NCBI GenBank assembly: GCA_014898425.1
Contig: RCSZ01000011.1
Coordinates: 618,501-682,500, forward strand
Length of the DNA: 64,000 bases
Direction: 5' to 3'
From: Botryotinia globosa
Taxonomy: Eukaryota; Ascomycota; Leotiomycetes; Helotiales; Sclerotiniaceae
Of the stretch, positions 52,785 to 64,000 are shown piece by piece; the stretch's first letter is position 1, and each line of letters opens with the position of its first letter. The notes under the pieces were generated by a model. That model was given only the letters and a program-made list of their open reading frames with translations, did not search any database and was not told where the DNA came from. The position numbers and the translations under genes are program-made.

Positions 52785-55700
52785 AATTTAAATTAATTAT
52801 TTGAAAAACTCTTCAAAAACTTTTTACCCTTACTTTTTCATTCTCACTATATACAATATTAATTTTAAGAAAATTGACAAACAATTTGAATATTTTAAAT
52901 CTAAATAATTTATTTCTAAGATTATAGAAGCCTTCAATAATATTATCAATATAAATCAATTATAAATCTCCAAATTCAATTATAATAATATAATTAGTAT
53001 TCTTCCTTTCCTTTTTATTAAAAAAGATATAATTCAAAAGAAAAAAAACCTCAAAAATTCAAAATTCAAAAAGGAACCCCAGAAATATTCATTTTCAAAA
53101 GATCTTTTTATAATTAAATAGGTTTTTAGAGGATTTATATTTAGAATTGTAATTTAATATTATATTGATAATCACTTTTTTTTATAAAACCATTATATAT
53201 TCAAATACAAAGATTATTAATATATTCTTTCAAAAAATAATTGTATATAATTTCGATTTCATTTGATAATATTTCTTTAGGAATAATAAAAAACTAATAT
53301 TATATAATTTTTGCAAGGTTTTAAAATATTATAAAGTGTATATTAATCTCAATGTAAATATCGAGATTACTTTTATAAAAGTGTTTTTATACGAAAAACA
53401 TCATAATTAGATTATAGAATAATTCATAAAATATTAAATCGAAATATAATTATTTATATTCAATAAATAAGCTAATTTTTTTATTGGATTTAATATGAAA
53501 TCTCAAATCAATCTTTTTATTAATTCTTTTAATAAGCCTTTGAATAATAACCCAATCAATCATCTAATTTTATCGAAATTTAGCAAAGTTATAAATAATC
53601 TAATTGTTCAAAAATTACTTTTCTTTTATAATTCTAAATATATACAAATTCTATATAACTTTACAGAATTATTTAATAATAGTAATAATTCGGATAATTC
53701 TAACAATAAAAATAATTAGGATAATAATAGAAATGGAAATGATAGTAATAATAATAAAAATAATAGGAATTATAATAATTCTAATTATAATAAAAATCAT
53801 AATAGTTTTGATTATTTCAATTATAAGAATAATCAAAATATTAATCAATATAATCAAAACTATTATTTTATTAATTTTTTTAAAAATCTATAGAGATAAT
53901 AATAAATATAAAGATATTGATAATTCTTTTAATCTAAAGATTTCTATATTTGAGGAATACTATTACAAAGTATTCATATCATTTGGAATAATAATAATAG
54001 TTTTTCTAATTATATTTTCAAATATAATTAGAGAGTATTATTAAATAAATCTGAATTAGCTTTCTAATATATTTCAGGAATTATATATTATAATAATCAA
54101 CAATTTCGAAAAATCTTAATATTAACAGAATATATTTCTTAAATAATTTTTTTTTTAAAGTCTATATCGAAAGTAATTCTAATATAGATGTTCAAAGAAT
54201 ATTTAATATAATAATTATAAAATTACCCTCTTTTAATACATAATGCCTTTAATTATATATAATTTCTAATTATATTATATTAAGGTTTTATTTATATATA
54301 GTAATATTCCAAAATGTTATTTTATAATATATGATCTTTATTTGAATATTTCGAATTTAATCAATCAAATTAAATAGATGATTGACTTTTATCAAAAAAT
54401 ATTTTTAAAATAGATTATATCAATTGAAATGTTTTTTACAAATTTATATTTCTATAATAATAAATCTTCGAATTCTTTTTTTTTAAAAAATCTTATAATA
54501 GGTATACCAATAAACAACCTTTTTTATATTATCTAATAAAACAGAAATAATTATTATTTCTCTAATTATAAAAAAAACGATTATAGATATTACAAATATA
54601 TTTTTAAAAAAAGATTTATTTAAAACAAACTATTATATCAAATATAATAAACTTGATAATAAAAGTTGTATAAAACAATATAATTAATTTCTAACTAATA
54701 TCAGATAAAAAAAACAATTAAAAAAATAATAGTAATAATAATAATTATTTTATTAATCAATATTTTATTAATATAAGTAATTCTGAAAAGATTTCCAGAA
54801 TATTTTTTATATCAATAAATACTTATAATCATTTATTAATAATAATTAATCTTAATAATATTATAAGTATCTATATATTAATAATTAAGGTAATTACTAT
54901 AAATATTAAACAATATAATAATAATAAATTTTTTGATATTATAATTGATATAGAAATGATTAAAAAATCAATTATTAAATACAAATAATATTTAATATAA
55001 AAAAAAGATTGAGAATATTAAATATAATAAAATTATTGCTAACTAAATAATAATTTAATTTAATATTGGAACAATTTTCTTAATCAATTCATTCTATATA
55101 AAGCTTTTATTCAAAAATATAAAATAAAATATAATAAAAATTAATATTTTATTTTTATTTTATTTAATAGATATAAATAGATTCAAATTCAAATATAATA
55201 ATTTTAAAAATATTATTATTATATTTAAAAATATTTATTTTATATATTGAAAATTCGGTTATGTATTTTTATTATAAAATATTAATATTTAAAATATAAT
55301 CAATCATTTTGTTAATAATAAAAAATACTATTTTATCGAAATCGAATTATAACAAATTTATTATTGATTTGAATATCAATTTATTTATAAGTTTTATAAA
55401 ATATTCAAATGTTTCAAATATAATAAAGATTTTGAGATAATAAAATAATTTATAAAGTTTTGTTATTATTATTAGATTTATAATAAATCATTAAACAAAT
55501 TCAAGTTTTTTTTATCTAATAAGAATTTCGAGTTCAATTATATGATATTAATTAATTTCTTTTACATTAATAATAATTCTATTCTATATATTATTAATAA
55601 AACTATATATTTTCAAATTATTCAATAATTAAGTAATATAACTACAAAATATATATAAAATAAATTTTATAAATATTAAATCAATATATCATTTACAATA

Positions 55701-55985
55701 TAAATACTAATTTTATTAGAAAAGAATTTCAGCAATATATTATTTCAATATTTATTTAGATAAAGATAGTTTCTATAGAAATTTATTATTCGATTAATAT
55801 TGTTAAGAGATTTTATATATTATTGTATAGATTGTATAAAATTATTTGCAAAAAGATTTGTGATTTAGATATTAGCAAAGTTTTTGTATTTTAAATAATT
55901 ATGAAAACTATTAATAATACTACAGGATTAAATGACTTAATATTTATTCTACTTATTTTTGATATTTTATTTTATTTTATTGAAA
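52785..55985 (+). pseudogene. Copia-like gag-pol remnant, copy 2
   Basis: Colinear with copy 1. A gag-like region includes 53495-53719, ending in an Asn/Ser-rich tail (NNSDNSNNKNN). The protease remnant at ~54928-54985 reads FFDIIIDIEM, where IDIEM corresponds to IDTGAS. GAG-pre-integrase and integrase lie at ~55360-55960 (FCYYY corresponds to an HHC metal motif; FKFFLSNKNFEFNYMILINF and NNNSILYIINKTI follow). His-to-Tyr, Gly-to-Glu/Lys and Pro-to-Leu/Ser changes are the codon effects of C-to-T and G-to-A mutation. Reverse transcriptase and RNase H are missing, removed where F copy 3 starts at 55986. A 146-codon Ile-rich frame (53604-54044) is out of frame with this reading. Confidence 0.65.
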
Positions 55986-56846
55986 ATCCCTAACATATAG
56001 GATTTAAAAAACGGTTCATAACTGGAAGCTGATTGGTCGAAAAAAGTACGGATGTTCTATATAGTGAATATCAAAATCCTAATCTATATTAAATATTATT
56101 ATTAATAGGTACAATAGTTATAAATGATTTATGAAATATAATAAATTGATATTTTTATATTCTTTGAATTAATAGCTTTTGAATAATATTATTTTCATAT
56201 CAAAAAAAAGAATTGTTATTAATATATCAATTGTTTCATTCATTTTGTAATAAAAAGTTCGATTAAAATTCGATAAAAAATTGCTAACACATTTCTGATT
56301 GATTTATATTTGATTAACAATAAAAGAGATAAGAGAAGAGATTAAAAAAGAAAAAAGAAATTAGAAAAAAGAAAGGATTAGATTTATTAGATTTATTAGA
56401 TTTATTAGAGAAAAAAAATAGAAAAAAAACAGAAAAAAAGAATAGAAAAATAGAAATTGGAAAAATAGAAATTGGAAAAATAGAAATTGGAAAAATAGAA
56501 ATTGGAAAAATAGAAATTGGAAAAATAGAAATTGGAAAAATAGAAATTGGAAAAATAGAAATTAGAAGAATAGAAATTAGAAAAATAATTAGAAAGAAAA
56601 ATGAAAAAAATAATTAGAAAGAAAATCAGAAAAAGAATTAGAAAAAGAATTAGAAAAATAATTAGAAAAATAATTAGAAAGAGAATTAAAAAAGAATTAG
56701 AAAGAAAATCAGAAAGAAAATTAGAAAAAGAATTAGAAAAAGAATTAGAGAAAGAATCAGAAAAAGAATTAGAAAAAGAATCATAAAAAGATTTATTTAT
56801 ATAAGCTAAAAGCTAGAGGTTCATAAAAATTATTAGGTTCATAAAA

Positions 56847-56880
<34 letters not shown>
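55986..56880 (+). mobile_element. F-family repeat, copy 3, most complete copy
   Basis: It starts ATCCCTAACATATAGGATTT, then CGGTTCATAACTGGAAGCTG. It is followed by AGATTTATT units (~56378-56408), about eight copies of a 15-mer (ATAGAAATTGGAAAA, ~56450-56565), AGAAAAAGAATT-type repeats to 56790, AAGCTAGAGGTTCATAAAAA and an ATT run (~56845-56880). It interrupts copia copy 2. Lys/Glu/Arg-rich frames (56601-56786) are translations of the purine repeats. About 895 bp. Confidence 0.7.
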
Positions 56881-56883
<3 letters not shown>

Positions 56884-57490
56884 CTACTACTAATAGTGAA
56901 ATAGTATTAATGAAACTTAAATTATCTCCTAGTCTGTCACTTTATAATATTTTCGTTTAATAGGAATTTAATTATTTAATCAAATTATTAGAATCTTGAG
57001 AATTCTTATCATATTCGAATTATATTTTATAATAATTTTTGAAATATTCATTATTGTTATATGAATAAATATTATATTTTTGATATCTTTATATATTTTT
57101 ATACTTATTGTTTTTTTTGTTTAAAATTCTTCAATATTTTTTTAATATAATATTTTTATAACAAAAAAAATATTTCTTATATATATTATAATTTTTTTAA
57201 TCTAATAAAATAATAATTCAATATAAAACTAGAATTTTTAATTAAAAGTTGTAGAAATTGTTTTCAATTTTTAGAATAATATTTGGATTTAAATTTATTA
57301 ATTTATTTATTATTGAAAGATTTTCAAAAAGCGTTATATTTAAGGGATTTGATTATAGAATATTTTAAAACAATTTCTTTATAAATCAAATAATAATTAA
57401 TTAAAACAATAATTAAAAGTTATTATTCTTAAACCTCAATATCCTTTACAATATATTCATCAATACTTTGATATAAATGAATATAATTAA
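56881..57490. other. Unassigned AT-rich interval
   Basis: The interval begins CCACTACTACTAATAGTG. It holds no gene, and copia copy 2 does not resume here. It may hold the missing left part of the second K copy, but no convincing match was found. Confidence 0.35.
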
Positions 57491-58446
57491 TCCCCTATAT
57501 TGATAATATTTATATTATAATTATAATTATCAAAAAAAATTAGAATAGATAATTCTTTCTCTATATTATCTTTATATACAATTTAAACTATTTTAATTTT
57601 TTAAAAAATAGATTTCAATTGTTTTTGTATTCTATAAATAAAAGCTTTCCCATTATATATTATAGATTAAACCAAAACTAAAGTATTGTTTTTCTATATT
57701 ATATAATATATTAAATTTAAAGAAAATATTATAGAAATAATTATTTCTTATAATATATTATTATTCCTATTATCATTTTTCTTTTTTATAATTAGATTTT
57801 TATAAATTCCAGAATTCGATTAATATATTCTTATTATAATATACTCTAAATAAAATATATACTTTAAAAAGTTGATAGAAATAAAAAGATTATTGAAATA
57901 AAAATAATATAAAGCTTTAGATAATCTTTATATTAAATATAAAATCATTATTTATATTTTATTTATATATTTTTTCTTTTTTATTAATTCTAAAAGAAGA
58001 GATATAATTATATTTACAAGATTATTCAATTTTCCTATCTTATATTAATTCCATATTATAAAAAAGCTTCAATTTATAACTACCCATATCTTAAATCCTA
58101 TAGATATAAATTTATTTTTAATAATAATAATATATTTTGATTAATTGCTATATTACATAATATATTCATCAATTGAAATTCAACCCTAAAATTTCCATAT
58201 TAAAAAATTAACATTTTGAATTTAATCTAATAATAGATCAATCTAAAACAAAGTATATTAATATATGAAATATAAATTAAAAGATTGAAGTCTCACTCTT
58301 TCGAAAATATTCTTTATTTTAAAAAGTAATATATAATACTTTATATAAATCTCTAAAACCCTATTTTTTGATATAAATATATAAAATAATATCTATCTTT
58401 ACCCTTTTTATATTTTTAATAACTTTCAAATTTAAATTCAATATAT

Positions 58447-58492
<46 letters not shown>

Positions 58493-58933
58493 ATATATAA
58501 ATAAATCTTATTTATTATAATCAAATATTATAAAAATATCTACAAATTCAATAATTTTTTGTTTTTCAATATTTGTATATATAAATTTGTTTATTTTACA
58601 ATTGATTTCATTATTTTAATAAAAAAATAAAGATAAAATAGAATAAGTATATTATAATATTGAGAATTGATTAATAAAATGAATTTTCAATCGAAATCAA
58701 TATATTCTATAAATTCGAAATAAGTTTTTGTTTTCAAAACAAAGGTAATGTTTGAACATAGTATTTCTTTATTAATAAAATCAAATTCTATATTATTTGA
58801 AATCATATTAATAGAATTATTATATACAGCATATTTATTGATTTCCTTATTATCAATATTATTATTAAAGTTATTGATGTTCTTGCTCAGTGCACGGACC
58901 ACATACGGCGCCGCTAGCCGGCAGTCTAGGGGA
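57491..58933. mobile_element. K-family TIR element, copy 1 (1443 bp)
   Basis: The left end TCCCCTATATTGATAA and right end (reverse complement) TCCCCTAGACTGCCGG agree over ~12 bases, allowing RIP changes on the left. TA follows at 58934-58935, but the left flank is AA, so the duplication is imperfect. The right ~50 bases (58885-58933, CGGCGCCGCTAGCCGG) are strikingly unmutated. An AT microsatellite lies at 58451-58489. Overlapping frames at 58687-58966 are diverged between copies and not convincing. Size and TIR suggest a Tc1/mariner-type element. Confidence 0.55.
58451..58489. repeat. (AT)n microsatellite
   Basis: About 19 uninterrupted AT units inside K copy 1. The corresponding place in K copy 2 (60513-60526) has a shorter run. 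Confidence 0.9.
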
Positions 58934-58935
58934 TA

Positions 58936-59241
58936 TTGTATAATATATTTGTTGATTGAAATTTGATTTTGAAATCTTTATATTAAAAGATTAATATTTT
59001 AAATATAATTTAATAGTGAATTTATTTAAAATCAAGTATATTAGTATATAAATTATAAATTGAAAGATTAAGAATCTATTTTTTAAAAAAATATTTTTTC
59101 TTTTAGGAGATATAAAATAATATTATATATAAATCTTTAAGAATCTTTTTAGGGATATAAAATATATATAAAAAAATTATTTTTATTTTTTACACATTTC
59201 TAATAAATTTCAATTTTAAATTTAATATAAATCGATATATA
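58936..59241. mobile_element. K-family, copy 2, left part
   Basis: It aligns with 58140-58440 of copy 1 (ATAATATATTTGTTGATTGAAATT against ATAATATATTCATCAATTGAAATT). Its own left end is missing. It ends in the target duplication AATCGATATATA (59230-59241) of H copy 2. Confidence 0.6.
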
Positions 59242-60508
59242 GTAGTAGTAAATTCTTAATCGATTCAATCTATATATAGCTATATAACTAAAAGATTATA
59301 CAATATTTATATCTAGTTCTAATTGATTTAAAAAAAGAATCTATTTTTTTTTAATTTCTTTAATAGGATTTTTAAGCAATTTTCTAAGCAATCTTTTCAA
59401 ATCCTTTGAATTATTCATATTATAGATTTGTTTTATCTATAAAATCTTTTATTTGTAAATCCTTTTAATATACTTATAAAAACTTTATATTTTTTATTCA
59501 ATATAATAATCCTCTTTTTTCTATTCAAATTTTTTTAAAATATTATAAATATTATAATTAATTATAATATCGTATTTCTTTCAAAGATTTATTTTTATCT
59601 TTTAATTTTTCAAATCATTTTCAAAAGATTATTATTTTATTATAACTTTTTCAATTTATTATTTATAAAATATATATTCATTTCTTTTTTAATATATATT
59701 AATAATATATAATTTCTTTTGAAATCTATTATTTCCTATTCCTTTTTAGTTTATTAGTTATTCTATTGATATGGGAGATACAATTATATTAGGATTTATT
59801 ATACTATTCTATCGATACAAAAAACAAAACTATATTATAAAACTAATTGGATAAGGTTAAATAATAAATATAATAATATATATTTTACATTTAAAAGATT
59901 ATTACCCCTTTAATTGTAATTAATAATATATTATTTGCTATATAAAATGATATCGAAATCAATATTTTTATAATAATGTTATATATTAATATAAATATTA
60001 TATACTTAAATCAATATATTCTTATAAAGTAAAAGATTTGGTTTTTCTTTCTATTTATATAAAGTAATTATAAATATATTAGAAAAATATTGATTATCAT
60101 ATATATTAATATATTTCTTATAAAATATTTCCTAAAAAGCGAAATCTTTTGAAAAGTTTTTATTCTTTATTTTTCTATATCTAAAAATCTTCTTTTTTAT
60201 AATTAAAATCCCTTTATAAAACCTCCAAATATTAAAAGATTTAGATTATTATAAGAATTTATAATTTAATTTCTTCTATTAATTATATTCGATATAATAA
60301 ATCTATTATTGATAATACAATACTAATAATTTCAATATAAATATATTAAACCCTTTTTTCAAATATTAATAATGATATCTCCTCAATGCAAATAAATATC
60401 AATTCAACGATTTCGAAAAAAGATAAAAAGTAATATTCTACTTTAAAAATAATAAAGATTAATGGGGTTTTCCAAGAAAATCTTTCCTTGGGTTTTTCGT
60501 GTTTTTTT
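59242..60508 (-). mobile_element. H-family repeat, copy 2, complete (1267 bp)
   Basis: It lies between 12 bp target duplications, AATCGATATATA (59230-59241 and 60509-60520). The left end is GTAGTAGTAAATTC and the right end is TTTTTCGTGTTTTTTT. Long duplications plus a TAG/CTA end, as in LINE-A, suggest mobilisation by a non-LTR machinery; the size suggests a truncated or non-autonomous element. No coding frame or Pol III boxes seen. Confidence 0.65.
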
Positions 60509-60968
60509 AATCGATATATATATATATTAATATAGATAAACTTTATTTATTATAATAAGATATTATAAAAATATTTATAAATTTTTATAGTTTTTTGTTT
60601 TTTGATATTTATATATATAAATTTATTTAATTTATGATTGATTTTATTATTTTAATAGGAAAATAGAGATAAAACAAAATGAGTATATTAAAATATTAAA
60701 TATTACTTTGTAAATTGAGTTTTTTATCGAAATCGATTAATTCTATAAATTTAAAATAAGTTTTTGTTTTCAAAATTAATGTAATATTTGAATAAAATGT
60801 TTTTATATTAATTGAATCAAATCATATATCAATTGGAGATATATTGATTGAATAATTATGTTTAGTGTATTTATTGTTTTATTGAATATTAACATTATAA
60901 ATTATATTATCAATGGTTGCTATTATATATAGGCTATATTCGGCGTTATGGAGTGACAGTCTAGGGAA
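60509..60968. mobile_element. K-family, copy 2, right part
   Basis: It continues copy 2 after H and matches 58490-58933 of copy 1 throughout (e.g. AAATAAGTTTTTGTTTTCAAAA in both). It ends GACAGTCTAGGGA, the right TIR. The AT-rich block stops exactly here. Confidence 0.65.
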
Positions 60969-62564
60969 TAGTAATCCGAGTTTTGTGAGGAGATAGCTCA
61001 GTTCCATCTATTATTTTCAATTTAACATCAGGTTCAATAAACATACTCCACTTTGCTGTTATCACACAATGGGAGTTTGAATAATTCGATCAAGACAAAA
61101 GAACGAAAATAAAACTCTTTCTCTTCTGAGGTCCAGAAGTAACTCCCGAATCCTGTCGATCTCGAAAATATTGAAACCCAGCCTAGGTCTCAAAACAAGA
61201 ACAAGATTATGTAGGTTTTACTCCTTGTAGGAGTATACATATAATATATAGCACATATCATATCACATCATACATTGTGACCGATAGCCTTTCAACTTCC
61301 ACTTATCACATCAAGTAACATATCAAACGACATCCTGCTATCCTTTTCTTTCCACTCCATATTCAGTCAATCCTTATTCGTAAGTTGAAAATACTCAACC
61401 TTAGTAGCCTTTTCAATATTCTAATCCTGCCTCTTCCCTTGTAGACAAGGAACGAGTTCGAGAGGATAATACTCAAAACGGTGAACGAAGACATCATAAT
61501 CGGCTGAATGCAGACATGATATCTGGAACACGTAATTGGAGATATACCAGTAGACCCCAGGTTTGTAAACAAATGACGACATTAGAGGCTACAGTGTCCC
61601 ATGTACCGAAAAACTCCCAAGTCAAGCTTGTCCAGTGCAGAACAAAGTATGAAGGTGGGAATCACCTAAACCTAAACAAAGTGCCTTCGTCACAATGTAA
61701 ATTCAAGTTATCTCCACGTGCATGTCGGAAAACAGAGCGGCTCGAGAACGAACGAATGGAGATAAATTAGACATGAGAAGGTCATCCCCTGCTACGAAGT
61801 ATACATATATATCGTTCCAACAAGAAATCAGGGTCACCGGTGAAGGTCATATCCATTGCCAGAGATGGTAAATCGGCGGATTCCAGATTTCAACGAGAAA
61901 CGGTAGATTAGACAACACACATGTAGAGACCATTTCAAATTGAAATAGTATCACTGTACGGTATGGCAGGATTTAGACAGTGTCGAATTCATCTACCAGT
62001 AGCATGGAAATTCATATGCTACTATCCCAAGAGAACAAATGATTCAAAGTAACGGAGAATAATCAATTTATGTAGCAGGCAGAAGTCCCGATGAAGTTGA
62101 CCTTATACTATCGAAGAACCTAGATGAAAGTACTAGATGCCATCATATTATTCGAGAAAATGAGTTGTCATAAAGGCAAACAAGCATGTAGAAACTCGAA
62201 TAGCAAAGTCGAGTTCTATGGATGAAGGGAGACGGAGACACGAAGCATCTCGGAGAGGGGATTTTTTTGGCACCATTCAAGGATGGCGCGTCTCCCAAAT
62301 TTAATGCCAAGCAATAGCAACACGGAAAGACGCGCACAGAAAAACAATCACGAGTTGGAACAGATATATGAAGATCAAGAATTGTGTGTTGATGGTTTTG
62401 ATTATCTCATGGACCAACCATGCCGGAATACCCCAATATCCTTATGATACAATAAACACCTGAAAGCAAAGACCCATTTCCGTAACACACCCATCTTCCG
62501 ACACAACAAGTCGAGGAAGAAAATTCATAATAGACGTAGAAAAGAACCGTAAATATGCAACCGT
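60969..62564. other. Ordinary-composition DNA downstream of H4, no recognised gene
   Basis: Base composition is normal and sequence complexity is high, with no transposon match in the window. The longest frames are 61516-61770 plus (84 codons) and 62143-62337 minus (64 codons). Neither resembles a known family, and no convincing multi-exon reading was found. It probably holds the H4 3' UTR at its right end and intergenic DNA. A small unrecognised gene or non-coding RNA cannot be excluded. Confidence 0.5.
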
Positions 62565-63038
<474 letters not shown>

Positions 63039-63720
63039 GATGAATGTGGGATATTAACAGGAGAATGTGTTTGGGGTATTGGTATTTGGTTGCTTGGAAA
63101 TTTGGAAAGGCGTTGTGGAATAGAATATGGAGATAATAAGAATTGGTATTTGGGAAGAAGTTCTGTAGTTCTTATCAAAAGATGCACTAAGGCCCCTTCC
63201 GCATCACCACGCTAAGTTAAAAACGCGCTAACACCAATCGGTTCAACATCAACAACAGGCCAGCGCAAGCTTGGTAAGCATGAATGGAAATTCTGATTGG
63301 CTGGAGGGAGAAAGTAAGAATGCCGGAGTAATAATTGATTAATGCAATAAGGCTGCGAAATTAGGTGGAAGTCAGAAGTTAGAACCCAATGGGCAGGTGC
63401 TTGATTACGGATGAGGAAAGGGTTTTATCATTTATGCTAGCCCTAGGTAGTAGGTAGGCAGAGAAGAGGAGTACAGGAGCCTGGAGGATATTCACCAAGC
63501 ATTCAAAGGTGGATGAGGAAATATGTACAATTCATGGTCATTCTCGGCTTTGGGCCATTGCTGAGATGGTCACATTGGGTTGAAACTCGGAGGTGGAACA
63601 CAGAGTCTTTCAAGCACGGCAGAGTGTCCATTCACCAACATGATACGGCATCGTTCTTCTTTTCTTGCAGGATGAAACCCGTAGTATCTAGTCGTAGCAT
63701 CGAGTAGTTGCCTCTTATTG
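63039..63720 (-). promoter_or_regulatory. H4 upstream region with CCAAT boxes
   Basis: This is non-coding sequence upstream of the H4 start. CCAAT elements occur at 63296-63300 (minus strand, in CCAATCAGAATTTCC) and 63234-63238 (plus-strand CCAAT within CACCAATCGG). GCGCGTTTTTAAC lies on the minus strand near 63217-63229. CCAAT boxes are common in fungal histone promoters. The transcription start cannot be set from sequence alone. Confidence 0.45.
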
Positions 63721-64000
63721 CATAGTGCAGAACAGTACAGACAGTACAGACAGTACAGACAGTACAGATAATATGTACCTGTTTCTATTCCATTCAATGA
63801 TTCCTCATTCCTTCTCTTTCGGATCTTTCCCCAGTCTATGTATGTACAGTACATTGTACATTCACCATCCGGTTGCACTTGACTGGGTAGTTGCATGATG
63901 AGATCCTTGTTTTCCAAATCAATCCACTTTGTCCGCTTTAAAAAATGTCCCTTGAATTCTCATTGGTCAGTTTGCTGTAAAAAAGTCAAAAAACAAAAGT
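63721..64000. other. Intergenic DNA with a short 9-bp repeat
   Basis: It contains four units of CAGTACAGA (63733-63768). Another ATTGG (CCAAT) motif lies at 63963-63967. The minus-strand frame 63570-63917 owes its Cys-Leu-Tyr repeats to this 9-mer and is not a credible gene. No further coding sequence seen before the window ends. Confidence 0.5.
63733..63768. repeat. 9-bp tandem repeat CAGTACAGA x4
   Basis: Perfect four-unit array about 700 bp upstream of the H4 start, outside the RIP-affected zone. Confidence 0.9.

Noticed and set aside
53604..54044. 146-codon open frame, the longest in the window
   Set aside because: It is nearly all Ile with few other residues and is out of frame with the gag-like reading that aligns between copia copies 1 and 2. 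It comes from AT-rich composition.
56601..56786. Lys/Glu/Arg-rich frame
   Set aside because: Product of purine tandem repeats in F copy 3, changing with repeat number.
1..60968. Mitochondrial DNA origin for the AT-rich part
   Set aside because: No mitochondrial genes, rRNAs or tRNAs are seen. The content is nuclear-type transposons with target duplications, contiguous with a spliced histone gene.
61516..61770. 84-codon frame in the ordinary-composition region
   Set aside because: Contains no recognisable family motif, and no splice-linked extension or second copy was found, so it is not called as a gene.
63570..63917. 115-codon frame upstream of H4 (minus strand)
   Set aside because: Its Cys-Leu-Tyr repeats come from the 9-bp CAGTACAGA array; no domain, no splice support, no homologue recognised.

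Overview
This window looks like nuclear DNA of a filamentous ascomycete. About 95% of it (1 to ~60,968) is extremely AT-rich: a 60-base sample at 5041-5100 holds only 5 G/C. The last 3 kb (60,969-64,000) has ordinary base composition: a sample at 62,641-62,700 holds 33 G/C of 60. The only intact gene is histone H4 on the minus strand at 62,565-63,038, with two short introns. The AT-rich part is a stack of inactivated transposable elements. Copies of a family differ mainly by C-to-T and G-to-A changes, the signature of repeat-induced point mutation (RIP). The base-composition step, RIP and the H4 intron layout point to Pezizomycotina; the class (Leotiomycetes or other) is my inference only.

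Layout by family. (1) A ~6.06 kb non-LTR-like family ('LINE-A') has four near full-length copies: A 3405-9468, B 11326-17824, C 21188-28108 and D 28945-35027. Each has a TAG/CTA simple-repeat end and a 13-17 bp target-site duplication (TSD). (2) A Ty1/copia-like retroelement has three degraded copies: 28873-~39117 (split by LINE D), 41700-44340 (split by a TIR element) and 52533-55985. Degraded protease and integrase peptides can still be read. (3) A 746 bp TIR/TA element ('E'): 2862-2950, 2953-3404 plus 9483-9672, 39381-40263, 42196-43138, 45595-46340. (4) A 1776 bp Fot1/pogo-like TIR element at 18870-20645. (5) A 553 bp TRIM retroelement at 16358-16910 and its solo LTR at 39641-39772. (6) A family with 9-bp minisatellites and an ATT tail ('F'): 9673-10133, 20848-21187 plus 28109-28556, 55986-56880. 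(7) Family 'H' (17918-20847 interrupted; 59242-60508), a TIR family 'K' (57491-58933 and remnants to 60968), a 345 bp MITE (46734-47078), an unclassified family 'G' whose second copy is a ~1.1 kb palindrome (40300-41390), and a second TAG-ended family 'J' (49481 to ~52430). (8) A degenerate satellite at 47380-48790.

The elements are nested, and TSDs give a relative chronology: LINE A in an E element, which itself sits in another E; the TRIM in LINE B; G in LINE C in F; LINE D in a copia LTR; a solo LTR in E; E in copia; H in K. No protein-coding gene in the AT-rich part appears functional. The composition boundary falls at the end of the last TIR element, ~1.6 kb downstream of the H4 stop codon, so H4 sits on the edge of a RIP-made, probably heterochromatic block.
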